Source: Ornithodoros turicata
Lineage: Eukaryota; Arthropoda; Arachnida; Ixodida; Argasidae
Length of the DNA stretch: 64,000 nt
Direction of reading: 5' to 3'
Assembly (NCBI RefSeq): GCF_037126465.1
Contig: NC_088201.1
Coordinates: 228,600,016-228,664,015 of the forward strand
Below the pieces are notes generated by a model. It saw only the letters and a list, made by a program, of their open reading frames with translations, was not told where the DNA came from and searched no databases. The position numbers were made by a program, and so were the translations under genes. Below, in pieces: positions 54,972 to 63,862 of the stretch (position 1 is the stretch's first letter; each line of letters begins with the position of its first letter).

Positions 54972-55983
54972 CGCTGGCGGGCACCCAAGAATCGTGATCT
55001 TTGGCGTATCCGAACCAACGAACCAAGTAGTGCAATACTCCGTTAATTTTCTTCTTTCTAATCACCGCGGATATGAGTCGCTTATCGTACGAGGAAAGAT
55101 GGTGGACGGGCTGCAGCTCCTGCTCGTAGAATGATCCCAGTATTTCTTTTCCCGTCGAATCTTTCACGTACACTACGGGCGGATCGGTCTTTCTCGTTCG
55201 CGACACCTCGAACACTTCGGCCGTCCACCTTTGATCGTAGCCTTTGGCGAACACGCCGCGATCTAACGCGAGCCTCACCTGGTCCCCTGATTTATACTTG
55301 CTCTCGCGCGGGGTCGTCTTACGATTCAATCTGTTGAACAGAGCTACTTCATTTCCGGCGTTCACGTTTTTCGGCTTTTCGCCCGTGACAGAGTGTACCG
55401 AGTCGTTATAGTCGGCCACTATCTTCGGCAGCGCGTTGATATAATTAAACTTCCCCGTACTAGTGAAATGCCTGGCTATTCTTTCCCTAATTGTTCTCTG
55501 CACGCGTTCACAGGAGGCCGCTTTCATTCCGCTTTGTGTGCTATAGTGATTTAGCAGCGACTGAAAGTACTGACGAACGGGGGAACCCCAAAATTCGCTC
55601 CCGCGATCCGTGAGCAAATTCTTCGGAATTCCGTGACGGAAAACTCGTTGGAAGGCTTTCTTTACGTCTTGCGGGCGCTTTGTGCGAATGGGGACCATGT
55701 ACAGGTACCTCGATAGCGTATCTATGACCGTTAGGATGTACCTGAAGCCCTTGTTAAATTTCTGATATTTACGCATATCCAGAAGGTCTGCCTGATATAA
55801 ATCCCGCACGTGAGTTGCGATGATGGAGCGCCGCTTAAATTTTTTCTTCACTGGCTTGTGAAGGGTGTAAGCATCTTCTTTTTTCAGCTGTTCCACGGCT
55901 TCTGCGCGCGTGAGCTTGTGATAACGTCGGTACCGATCCACTCCACCTAACCCTTTCTCCTTGATCTTTCTATAGGGCCCCAT
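54958..55983 (-). CDS. retroviral-type integrase with C-terminal chromodomain
   Basis: 341 residues from the ATG at 55,983. rve core: ADLLDM (first Asp), LLTDRGSEF (second Asp), KAASCERVQRTIRERI (Glu), with normal spacing. The C-terminus has a truncated chromodomain, HYLVRWFGYAKDHDSWVPAS, typical of Polinton integrases. It inserts the element with 6-bp duplications, matching the CACGTA repeats seen. Open from start to stop. Overlaps the preceding gene by 14 nt. Confidence 0.93.
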   Translation of the reverse strand: MGPYRKIKEKGLGGVDRYRRYHKLTRAEAVEQLKKEDAYTLHKPVKKKFKRRSIIATHVRDLYQADLLDMRKYQKFNKGFRYILTVIDTLSRYLYMVPIRTKRPQDVKKAFQRVFRHGIPKNLLTDRGSEFWGSPVRQYFQSLLNHYSTQSGMKAASCERVQRTIRERIARHFTSTGKFNYINALPKIVADYNDSVHSVTGEKPKNVNAGNEVALFNRLNRKTTPRESKYKSGDQVRLALDRGVFAKGYDQRWTAEVFEVSRTRKTDPPVVYVKDSTGKEILGSFYEQELQPVHHLSSYDKRLISAVIRKKKINGVLHYLVRWFGYAKDHDSWVPASDVRK

Positions 55984-56428
55984 ATTTGCTCCAGCGAGCA
56001 ATGCGGTGTATTTTCAGAGCGCTTATAATTTTCGATACTTTTTTGTACCAGCGGGGTTTCTTGATGAGCGCGCTACGACGTGCTAAGTAGCTCACGAGAG
56101 CCACAATGTTTGAGCGATTGATTCGCTTCCCTCTATATACTAGCACATTATCTGCCTGCCAGGTGAATACTTTCTTCAATTCTTTTAGCACAGATTTCGC
56201 GCGTGCTTTATCAACGCCGGAGGGTAGAAGATTAAAATCGAATGGATTGGGTTCTGGTTCGGGCTCCGAATGGACAGGTTCCAGAGGAGGAGGAGGAGGA
56301 GGAGGAGGAGGAGGATGATAGTGAGCTCGCTTCAGCAAGTAATAGAGGGCTTCCAGTATTTTGCCCACTTTTACATCGTCCGAATCGTTAGATTTCAGAA
56401 CTTCACCTATTTCTATTCTATGAGCCAT
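55970..56428 (-). CDS. Polinton accessory protein with polyproline linker
   Basis: 152 residues from the ATG at 56,428 (MAHRIEIGEV), chosen because it overlaps the previous stop and the upstream extension is antisense-like. Residues about 43-52 are a run of ten prolines encoded by (GGA/CCT)n. The C-terminal half carries TWQADNVLVYRGKRINRSNI and VALVSYLARR, a segment conserved beside Polinton integrases. Function unknown; perhaps a virion or DNA-packaging factor. Confidence 0.7.
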   Translation of the reverse strand: MAHRIEIGEVLKSNDSDDVKVGKILEALYYLLKRAHYHPPPPPPPPPPLEPVHSEPEPEPNPFDFNLLPSGVDKARAKSVLKELKKVFTWQADNVLVYRGKRINRSNIVALVSYLARRSALIKKPRWYKKVSKIISALKIHRIARWSKYGAL

Positions 56429-56792
56429 GACCGATGGCTTTGGATATCGCTCGCCCGGCGACTCCCGCCACGAGACTTGATAGCCCTGAGAGGAGCAGTG
56501 GAAGTATGGGAATGAGACCACCTCGTTGTCCCCTAATATATTTCTTCAACTGCCGAGGGCACTTATGAAGTGACTTGTAGGCGAGGAAGCGGAGGATTTT
56601 TTTGTGTTTCTTCAGGTTTTTATGAAGTTCCGTCGAAAGTGGGATATTTCCGCGTAGAATATTCAGACAGATTTCCGAAAGGATTCGAATGTCGTCGCAG
56701 CTGAGCTCTTTAAGTAACTCTGCGCGGTGCGTCGGTTTGCTGGCGGCCAATACTTTGAGGAGCGTGAGATGTCTTCTAAGATCGGCCGTCAT
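56418..56792 (-). CDS. small protein with C-terminal Gly/Leu segment
   Basis: 124 residues, mostly helical and basic: LLKELSCDDIRILSEICLNI, LRGNIPLS, LKKHKKILRFLA, then a hydrophobic tail GGLIPILPLLLSGL. This layout recurs in Polintons directly after the ATPase. Virion-internal or membrane-active role is inferred. ATG and the ATPase stop overlap as ATGA. Confidence 0.68.
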   Translation of the reverse strand: MTADLRRHLTLLKVLAASKPTHRAELLKELSCDDIRILSEICLNILRGNIPLSTELHKNLKKHKKILRFLAYKSLHKCPRQLKKYIRGQRGGLIPILPLLLSGLSSLVAGVAGRAISKAIGHGS

Positions 56793-57406
56793 TTCGCGGG
56801 CGTAAACAGGAACTGCCGGTCGTGCGGTAAAATACCCGTTCGCAGGCTACGAGAGGGAGGTGTTTGCGCGTGCAGATCCACAACTAAATAACCGTGCGCC
56901 TTCTCCGTCGCCTGGTTATATGCGTCGAGAAAATAGGAGAGCCCCTGTTTCCCGAATACCTGACGTCCGAAGGTTTCGATCTGTTGTACGGACCGAGCGT
57001 TCCGGAACAATACGATATAACTGGCGTTCAGCGATATCGTTCGAAAAGCGGCATTGTGATAGAACAAGGCTTGTGTGATCAGGATCACGGACGCATTCTT
57101 ATGATGGCTACCACGTACAAACAACGACTCTACCTCCGATAGAACCCCCTTTTCCGTGATTTGATCGTCAATAACTATGAGAGTGGGATATCGCTCATCC
57201 CAATCTGCGGGTATCCTGTCCATAAACTCCACACCGTCGAAATCCTTTTCCCAGCCGGCTGCATACTTTCGCACGTAGAGTATCTTCTGCGGTGGAACGC
57301 TAAATAATTCGGGGTGTCTCATTATATTCTGCGTGAGCACCGTCTTGCCACACATGGACGCGCCGGAGATGAGAATTCGAGCAGGGTGCTGGAACTGCAT
57401 GCGCAT
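56789..57406 (-). CDS. FtsK/HerA-type genome-packaging ATPase
   Basis: 205 residues: Walker A GASMCGKT near residue 14, Walker B TLIVIDDQ, and VILITQALFY downstream, the A32-like packaging ATPase of Polintons and related viruses. ATG at 57,406, with a second in-frame ATG two codons on. Upstream ACAGTCTGCT (57,421-57,430) equals the polB initiator. The preceding gene has its own poly(A) signal, so a transcript may start here and cover the whole block to 51.6 kb. Confidence 0.9.
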   Translation of the reverse strand: MRMQFQHPARILISGASMCGKTVLTQNIMRHPELFSVPPQKILYVRKYAAGWEKDFDGVEFMDRIPADWDERYPTLIVIDDQITEKGVLSEVESLFVRGSHHKNASVILITQALFYHNAAFRTISLNASYIVLFRNARSVQQIETFGRQVFGKQGLSYFLDAYNQATEKAHGYLVVDLHAQTPPSRSLRTGILPHDRQFLFTPAK

Positions 57407-57457
57407 CGTGGAATAACTCGAGCAGACTGTGTACCGAGGTGTGATGCATCTTTATTT

Positions 57458-57715
57458 TCATCCATAGCTCCTAGAGCGATTGATGATCGTCTCCAGGACT
57501 CTTATTTCTTCCTGACATAGTTCCTGAAGCTCGCGCAGTGATTGCTCCCTGTAAGCCGACAGGTACTCGTCCAAGATTTCGCGTATGATTTCCCGCAACT
57601 TGCTTGCGGTGATACGGGAGCGCAATATGTGGCAGCACATCTCGACGAAGTTCTCTCGCTCGTGTGACGCCTCAAAGTGGAACCGCGTGGAGTTGATGCA
57701 CCTGAGTCGCGCCAT
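57458..57715 (-). CDS. small helical protein, unknown
   Basis: 85 residues from the ATG at 57,715 (MARLRCINSTRFHFEA), which directly follows an acceptor-like CACCAG; longer upstream reading runs into the TIR and is unlikely. The body is a probable coiled coil: ASKLREIIREILDEYL, SLRELQELCQEEIRVLETII. A poly(A) signal overlaps the stop (TGAAAATAAAG). It lies just inside the right TIR. Not recognised. Confidence 0.6.
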   Translation of the reverse strand: MARLRCINSTRFHFEASHERENFVEMCCHILRSRITASKLREIIREILDEYLSAYREQSLRELQELCQEEIRVLETIINRSRSYG

Positions 57716-57759
57716 CTGGTGGCACGAGGTAAGTTTGGTTGTATGAGATAGAGACATTG

Positions 57760-58507
57760 GGTTAGAACCATCTGAAGCCGCCGCCGCCGCCGCGCACCGT
57801 CTGGTGGCGGGCCAATCGGTATAAGTTTGAACATCTGAGATAGGGCCGCAACGGGCCGTCTGGTGGGTGCCGGTGAAGGCAGTGGCGGCGGCCAATCAGA
57901 TGGGGGGGGGCTGGGAGAGTGCGCGGACCGGCTTAGAATGGACCAATCAGATGGGTAAGTTTGGACATCTGAGATAAAGCCGCAGCTGGGGTCGCTGTCG
58001 CCGCGCCTGCACCAATCAGCGTGAAGCCGGGGGGCGGGGTGGAGTCAAGTAATGAACATAAACGGGCGGGGGGCGGAGCTATGGTGAACCAATCAACGCG
58101 CGATCAGTAGCGGTGGCGCGCGCGCGCGGAGCCAAGTAATTAGCATGAAGGGGTGGAGCTACGGTAAACCAATCAATGCTCAGTCAAGGCTTAGCATGAG
58201 CCAATCAGCGTGTGAAGTGGGGGCGGAGCCAATTAATTAGCATGAAGGAGCTACGGTCAACCAATCAAAGATCAGTAGGCTTAGCATGAGCCAATCAACG
58301 TGTGAAGTGGGCGGAGCTAATGGCGGCCAATCAGATGGCTTTGGATTTGGCTTGTGTTGGCTTAGAACTGGATTGTGTTGGCTTAGAATCGGCCATCTTG
58401 GATTAGAAAAAGAGGCCGTTATAGCGCTCGGTTCTTGTGCCGCTCGGTTCTTATGCCGCTCGGTTCTTATGCCGCTCCAAAATTATACAGTCTATCTCTA
58501 TACTACT
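57760..58507. repeat. right terminal inverted repeat, 748 bp
   Basis: Inverse of 44,568-45,318, ending ...TCTATCTCTATACTACT. Contains the same CCAAT modules, here on the plus strand. Close to perfect identity implies recent or gene-converted ends. Confidence 0.93.
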
Positions 58508-58513
58508 CACGTA
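58508..58513. repeat. Polinton target-site duplication, right (CACGTA)
   Basis: Matches 44,562-44,567. Confidence 0.95.
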
Positions 58514-59203
58514 GATGGTGTGAAGGTCGTAGCTAATGGCCGAATGACGCGGCCGACACTGCAAGGACATTTCTGAGTGCATCCTCGGAAAAGGGTTACT
58601 GAACAGAGGGGAAACACGAGGGAAACGTGACCCGGGGGAAAAACAAGGAACCCCAGTGCAAAGTCCAGACGACGACGGCGCCATGGTTTAGCGCTGCCAA
58701 AGCTACGGGTCTCGCCGTGCAATCAGTCACGGTTTGCACGCCGTAGCGGACAGACAATCGGGACATTCCCCGTCCGCCCGCGGCCGAGCGCTAATCCCAC
58801 TTCAGCCAAGGACGCTCGAGTCACAACAACGGTATTGTTAACCCAGTAAAGGAACCGCGACGTTGGGCGCGGCCTTTATAAGGATACGGCAGCAAGAGAG
58901 AGGGAGACTCGGGCAGCGGGGACTCTATCAGTCCACATCTCCATTTTTCCCCAGCCGAGTTTTGACCAACATGTAAATAACAGTGTGTATGATAACTTGT
59001 AAATGAACCCTCGCATATCACGGCAACCTAGTCTGGGCCCCAGTCAGTGACAGGCAGCAGGAACAACATATCCGGGCCCGGGAACGACGAAAGGGACGAC
59101 CAACTCGGACGAGCGTCAACATCGTCGGGGACTCCGGAGGATCAAGCACAACAAGGCTTCTTCTACTGATGGGTTGAAATCCAGCGAACCGGTAGAGATG
59201 TAG
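58514..59203. other. intron of gene A; possible old LTR sequence
   Basis: GGCCTTTATAAGGATACGG (TATA-like), GCAGCGGGGACTCTATCAGT and a later CTGGGCCCCAGTCAGTGACA resemble an LTR with its downstream leader, but no partner LTR is present. Unproven. Confidence 0.25.
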
Positions 59204-59326
59204 AAAGGGAGTTGCCTCAGGACAGAACCCGCCGATATTTCGAACAGAGACTGTTCTTCTTCTTCCCAGAAGAAGAACACTCTCTGTTCGAAATATCGGC
59301 GGCTTCTGTCCTGAGGCAACTCCCTT
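59204..59326. repeat. long hairpin, about 55-bp arms
   Basis: AAGGGAGTTGCCTCAGGACAG and CCGATATTTCGAACAGAGA are mirrored on the other side of a loop of about 8 bp (cores shown). Nearly perfect. Confidence 0.8.
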
Positions 59327-59329
59327 CCT

Positions 59330-59880
59330 TCGCGATGTATGCTCATGTCTGCGTGCTCTTCATGGCTGAATAATGCAATACCAACTTCCATTGCATGAAA
59401 TGATATCAGTCTTCTGGGCATTCCTGTGATGTCTAGCAGGTGTCTTTAGTCACGCAAATATTTCACCAAAGTTTCAATGACAGACTCAAGCTATGTCTCC
59501 ATGATATGAAACAAAGTTTTCTAACGCGGTGCCCCGTTAGTACAGATATCCCGACAAAAGTTTACGGAACACCAGAGCGACGTATTTCTTGATCTCAGCG
59601 ACACACTAGCGGCGAACGGGAGTGGACACACTTACTCAGAGGTGCGTCTACTACCCGCTCGCCTGTTTGTAAGTCTACCTGCTCCTGTTTGCAGCAACCG
59701 TGTCGCTCAGGTGACTACATACACCACTCCACTGTTCCGTAAACTGTTGTCGGGACCTGTACGACTACTGAAGACGACTGTACGACTACTGAGACGGGGC
59801 CTGTACGACTACGCGATGGGCGAACACCAGGTGGTAGCAAACTACAGCTGTGGAAATGGAGGGATGTTGGGGAAAGGTGT
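59330..59880. other. intron, unassigned
   Basis: Repeated CTGTACGACTACTGA words (59,757-59,815) form a small tandem array. Nothing else seen. Confidence 0.3.
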
Positions 59881-60595
59881 TGTAGAGAAAGTGGGGTGTT
59901 CCCCTACATAAGTACCGACCGGCGGTGATGGTATATGCCACGAAGAGGCGATGACGGTGGCCTATCTCCATGGCCGCGCCGGTGGAACTGAGGCCGGTGC
60001 TCCAGGCGCGTGGCCATCTTCATCGTTGTCCATGGCCTGCTACAGTGCTCCCCCCTCAGACGCGGAGCGGCGAGAAAGAAGAACGATGAGCCACGTCTAT
60101 ACCGGAGGGAGAGAGCAAGAGTAACCGTGGATGACGCGCACTGCTGGACATATCCATGGGCGGCACAGCACACGTTTTAGGCCGAGGTCGATGAGTGGGG
60201 CGGGAGCTGCCGAGATGAGGTTTCACAGAGATGAACGTTGACGTCGTCGAAGTCGTGGTCGGGCGTTGGAGTCGTGGTCTGAGGTGCTGCAACCGGCACG
60301 GGAGCGAGAGCTCGTAGGATCCCATGAAGTGAGGCTGCGTAGCCATGAGGACTGTCGAGACGCCGGCTGATGCGTGCCGTGGCGTCGGCTGCCGCGACTG
60401 CCGAAACCGGCAGGCATCGTTCGGGTCACCAAATGTAGAGGGGGTGGTGTTCCCCTACATGAGTCCCGACCGGCGATGATGGTATATGCCACGGAGAGGC
60501 GATGACGGTGGCCTATCTCCACGGCCACGCCGGTGGAACTGAGGGCGATGCTCCAGGCGCGTGGGCATCTTCATCGTTGTCCACGGCCTGCTACA
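59881..60595 (-). mobile_element. TRIM-like non-autonomous LTR element, third copy
   Basis: LTRs 59,881-60,044 and 60,434-60,595 (TGTAGAG...CTGCTACA) with GTGT duplicated at 59,877-59,880 and 60,596-60,599. In element orientation TTTGGTGACCCGAAC follows the 5' LTR and a GAGGGGGGAGCAC purine tract precedes the 3' LTR, as in the 31.7-kb copy. The interior is only 389 bp and has no coding motif. Confidence 0.85.
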
Positions 60596-60599
60596 GTGT

Positions 60600-61160
60600 G
60601 GGGAGCCTGCTTGGGGGGTGGCGGTTCGGTGCACCCAAGAGGAAGAAGAGGGAAGGGGAAAAGAGGGAGGGAAGAGGTGATGACGGCAGAGGAGAGGAAG
60701 TTGCGTGAAGTCCCTCCTGCTCTGGGACTTAGGAAGTCCACGAGAACTAGTCGCCACGGAAAAGATGTGAGTACTCCTGAGTGTCCTTTGTTGGATGGTC
60801 CCTGTACTACAGTTACCGGCTGGATGAGTGCCGAAGTTTCCCTATACTTTGGGAATGACCGCAACAGTCATTTTAAAAGATCATCGTTGCCGCCAAGCAG
60901 ACGACGATGGTGGCGCACGAATAGTGCGGGATTCACGCAATTGCAACAGCAATTGCATATTGCAATTGTCTGCAATTGCAACAGCAACTGACAAAGGGGA
61001 AAAAGTGATGCAGTACTTGTTGAGGTCCCTCGTAGCTACATATGTCATGAAAGTGACAGCTACTCCTATACTAGCTGTCATAAGACCAGGGAACCACTAC
61101 AATTATGTAGAATCCACTGAGATCAAATTTTACACTCGTATGTACAAAAACCAATGTCGT
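60600..61160. other. intron of gene A
   Basis: 60,660-60,790 has a plus-strand frame with LRKSTRTSRHGKD before GTGAGT, vaguely like a retroelement linker; unproven. TTGCAATTGC repeats at 60,940-60,985. Confidence 0.3.
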
Positions 61161-61166
61161 ACTCAC

Positions 61167-61274
61167 TTGAGAAACGTTCTGATGCTATTCATAGCACAAT
61201 CTGATAGGTGGAAGAGGGTAGTGTGACCTTCCAGTGCGGAAAAACTTGGTGTGCACGATGTTGGTGCACCGAGC
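61167..61274 (-). CDS. exon of tick M12B metalloprotease gene A (end of catalytic domain)
   Basis: 108 nt, same phase and borders as 9079-9186: acceptor CTGCATTTCAG, donor GTGAGTACG. Encodes LGAPTSCTPSFSALEG and SDCAMNSIRTFL. Intron sequence beyond the donor is loosely alignable with gene B. It is the most 5' gene A exon recognised in the window; upstream exons lie past 64 kb. The distance to the next exon (44.1 kb) is stretched by the Polinton. Confidence 0.7.
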
Positions 61275-61322
61275 CTGAAATGCAGTCAAACACATTCAAA
61301 TTTAGCGTTACACCCTAAAAGG

Positions 61323-61495
61323 TTGTTCATGAAGGTACTTAAAACTTCAGACTGGGCCTGTTGGTAAGGCATGGCAGAATAAAAGCGCTAAAAAGACGAG
61401 GACAACGGACTACGGACAACGGACACACAGGAGCGCTAACTGTGTGTCCGTTGTCCTCGTCTTTTTAGCGCTTTTATTCTGCCTTGTTCATGAAG
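61323..61495. mobile_element. short insertion with long hairpin, 12-bp direct repeats
   Basis: TTGTTCATGAAG occurs at 61,323-61,334 and 61,484-61,495. The 149-bp insert between has about 38 bp of single sequence and a hairpin (61,373-61,483) with arms GGCAGAATAAAAGCGCTAAA and GACGAGGACAACGGA. One arm has an extra 14-bp duplication. The same architecture as 10,547-10,707, with unrelated sequence. Confidence 0.7.
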
Positions 61496-61784
61496 AATGA
61501 ATACTTTGGGAAAGCTCAACCTCTGTACCATGAACCGATTACACATGCTACCCGTTTCCGATTAGCCAGATGTAATTTGACCTAAAGGGGCCGTGGAGCA
61601 ATTTTCTTCGTGTTTTTGCTCAACAGGACAGATGTTACTGAACACACAGCCGAAGTTCAACGTCCTGCAAGCGAACGTTTTCCTCGCCGCGAAGCAGCTG
61701 TGACTATGAACGACGTACGGGCGTGGACAGATCTCGAGAGGACAGGTGAAAGTTGAGGCACACGGAGGGGGGGGGGGTGCTTCC

Positions 61785-61940
61785 TGGGCGTACTTTAGAC
61801 GAACCTGTGCCGACACTCGTCTGGAGAGTCATCCGGAAAGCTCAGGGAAAACCTCGGACAGCACAGCCAGAGGTATAGGATTCGAACCTACACTCTAAAC
61901 CAGATAACGCATATGTAACGGTGAAGTACCGCTTGGCCAA
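61785..61940 (-). mobile_element. tRNA-derived SINE fragment
   Basis: The minus strand has TTGGCCAAGCGGTA (A box), GGTTCGAATCC (B box) and a body GAGGTTTTCCCTGAGC, then GAGTGTCGGCACAGG, resembling the 43.3-kb SINE body with a different head. Confidence 0.6.
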
Positions 61941-62038
61941 GAGGTACATTTCTTTAAGAAAAAGATTACCTCTTAAGTTTAAGAGGTATACATGCGTCCT
62001 CACATGCGGTACATGCAAAGCATATTAAAGCGCGGACA

Positions 62039-62574
62039 CCATAACAAGCGACACGCGACGCGCTGCAGAATTTGTCGCTGTCGCTTCTGGTCATGGCGCG
62101 ACTTCCTGGTCCATTTGAGCAGCGACATTTCGTCACCGAGAAATGATGTTTTTGAAGAAGCAATGCTTATTTTATTCGAGCTAAGTTGTAAATTGCCATA
62201 AATATACCAAAAATAGTATTTTATTCGTCAAAATGAGGAGAACTTGTAATGAAGGTGCCATGTAATATTCGCCGTAACGCAGTGGCGCTGCGGTTGAAGT
62301 TCCCAACGCCCCGCCCACTTCTTCGTCTGCTACTTTTGTTGGTTGCTCTCCACACCCTTTCCCTTGCCCACGCGTTCAGTTCTTGTTTCACGCCGCCAAA
62401 TCTAGCTGGTTTTGTCAAACAACAGGCAACGAACTCAGCGACATGCTACAAATATCTATAGGGAGTAGATGCAGAAATATTCAGCCGCGACAAAGCTTTT
62501 TTGACGCTCGTGTGGCGGCAGTGACATCGATTTTGTCGCTTCTAGCGTGTATCTGCCGCGTGTCGCTTGTTATG
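62039..62574. mobile_element. MITE with CCATAACAAGCGACAC ends
   Basis: ACCATAACAAGCGACACGCG at the left is inverted at the right (GCGTGTCGCTTGTTATGGG). Subterminal GTCGCTTCT is also inverted. A further end of this family begins at 63,863, and a diverged one near 29,760-29,835. No coding frame. Confidence 0.7.
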
Positions 62575-62659
62575 GGATTCGGGCTTTCGGCCTACTCGTC
62601 GGGGTGGTTCCCCTCCTCTACGATATGTTAACAACCGCAGGAAGCTACGCTGTGGATAA

Positions 62660-62872
62660 ATATCACGAACAAATACCTTTATTCGAAAATTAAATCGCTT
62701 TCAGGAGTGATGCTTGTCCAGCGCGAGCGTGCATTGCACAAACGCCGAACACACGGGGCACAACGTATATGGATGAACGCTGATCCCTGCACCTCTCCTT
62801 CACCATTGTGGCTGCTCTGGAAGAAGTCTGGAAGAAGCTTATGCACAGCATCAACGATAGGTGTAGATCCAA
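62660..62872 (-). other. possible terminal exon with poly(A) signal
   Basis: Minus strand: acceptor-like AGCTTCTTCCAG, a short frame RCRDQRSSIYVVPRVFGVCA then GQASLLKAI and TAA, followed within 15 bp by AATAAAGG. Could be the last exon of a small secreted protein or a retroelement tail. Weak. Confidence 0.3.
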
Positions 62873-62879
62873 TTCCTTG

Positions 62880-63260
62880 GGTTATGCCCTGAGGCCCATA
62901 GAGTAAAGCGTGTACGCTTTACAGAGTGCCGTGTGCTAGATACATTTCGTATGTGTGCATGTGTGTGAAGCACATGCCGCTGATAACGAATAAAATTACA
63001 GTCCCCGTTGCTCGTCTGGGACGCCGTCTGGCCATCACGCACTGTTTTCGCTGATGAGAGATAATGGCCCTACCTTTTGAAAGTATTCAGGATGTAGTCA
63101 GTGACACTACTAAGAAAATAAATCGTAAAATAAATAAATCGTCTGCAAGCAGGATGTGATTAGCAATAGATCTTGGTGCCGTGTCAGCCTTCTTCTAATA
63201 AATCAACAACCAGGACTGGATTGTTTATTTCTATCAGATTACGCTGAGAAGAGTAGGATT
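62880..63260. other. intron or intergenic, nothing seen
   Basis: No supported feature. Confidence 0.3.
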
Positions 63261-63264
63261 TCCC

Positions 63265-63423
63265 TGAGCCTAAGAAGAACACAGAACAACACAGAACAGA
63301 CCCCTTCTGTCCTTGTCCTACCTTTGTTGAACGTTTTTGTAGAGACCTGGAATCTAGCTCATTTGCTGGCTTGAGTTTCGTGCTGTCTGGTCCGTTATGT
63401 TGTTCTGTGTTCTCCTCAGGCTC
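63265..63423. repeat. inverted repeat, about 35-bp arms, 83-bp loop
   Basis: GCCTAAGAAGAACACAGAAC against GTTCTGTGTTCTCCTCAGGC, with further pairing of ACAACA...AGACC. Confidence 0.7.
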
Positions 63424-63862
63424 AAGCAAACACTACCCTTGCCTAACTTCCACCGGCTTGCTTGCTCCCTTCTAATCTGTTCATCGTTATATCCTTCAGC
63501 AACCGGTGTTCCATCCCTCAACTTGTCTTCCACGTACCTTCATCAACAAGATCTGTCTGGCCTGTGTTACCTAGCACAAATTTTGGCACATCTTGACGCC
63601 CACCTCGCTCTCAACAATTTCGTAACAACAGGCTCGCTGACACTGTGTTATTTGGCCCGCTTTTCCAGCCTTTCTTACCGTGTCCTGCAAAGAGCTGTGC
63701 GAGCTACCGGAAACACCTGCCTGCTGCAACGTCAATATATTGTACGTCTCATCAACAAGATCTGGTCCTTGGCGTATGAAGATGACCATAAACACACTCC
63801 CCTCTTCTCCTGTTGGTTCAGTTTGGTCTCTGCATCTTTCAAGAATAAAGGCGGGGCCCCAT
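63424..63862. other. unassigned
   Basis: A pyrimidine-rich stretch with open frames on both strands but no motif or splice pair that I can support. Confidence 0.3.

Larger units (their letters stand above)
44568..58507. mobile_element. complete Polinton/Maverick, 13,940 bp
   Basis: Bounded by TIRs beginning AGTAGTATAGAGATAGACTG and a CACGTA duplication. It carries the core Polinton set: polB, integrase, packaging ATPase, adenain-type protease, major and minor capsid proteins and small virion-type proteins. Core genes are on the minus strand in two groups: 57,715 to 51,621 (structural/integrase block) and 49,479 to 45,882 (polB), with a secreted-protein gene at the left edge. Two small genes run on the plus strand between the groups. 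The inserted intron belongs to host gene A. It is a self-synthesising transposon with the gene content of a virus. Confidence 0.96.

Noticed and set aside
57458..57895. Extended 145-codon version of the small gene at the right TIR
   Set aside because: The extension reads antisense-like TIR sequence with an Ala run from (GCC)n; the ATG at 57,715 after an acceptor-like CAG is more credible.
62249..62461. Signal-peptide-like frame LLRLLLLLVALHTLSLAHAF
   Set aside because: Lies wholly inside the MITE 62,039-62,574 and has no splice or promoter context.
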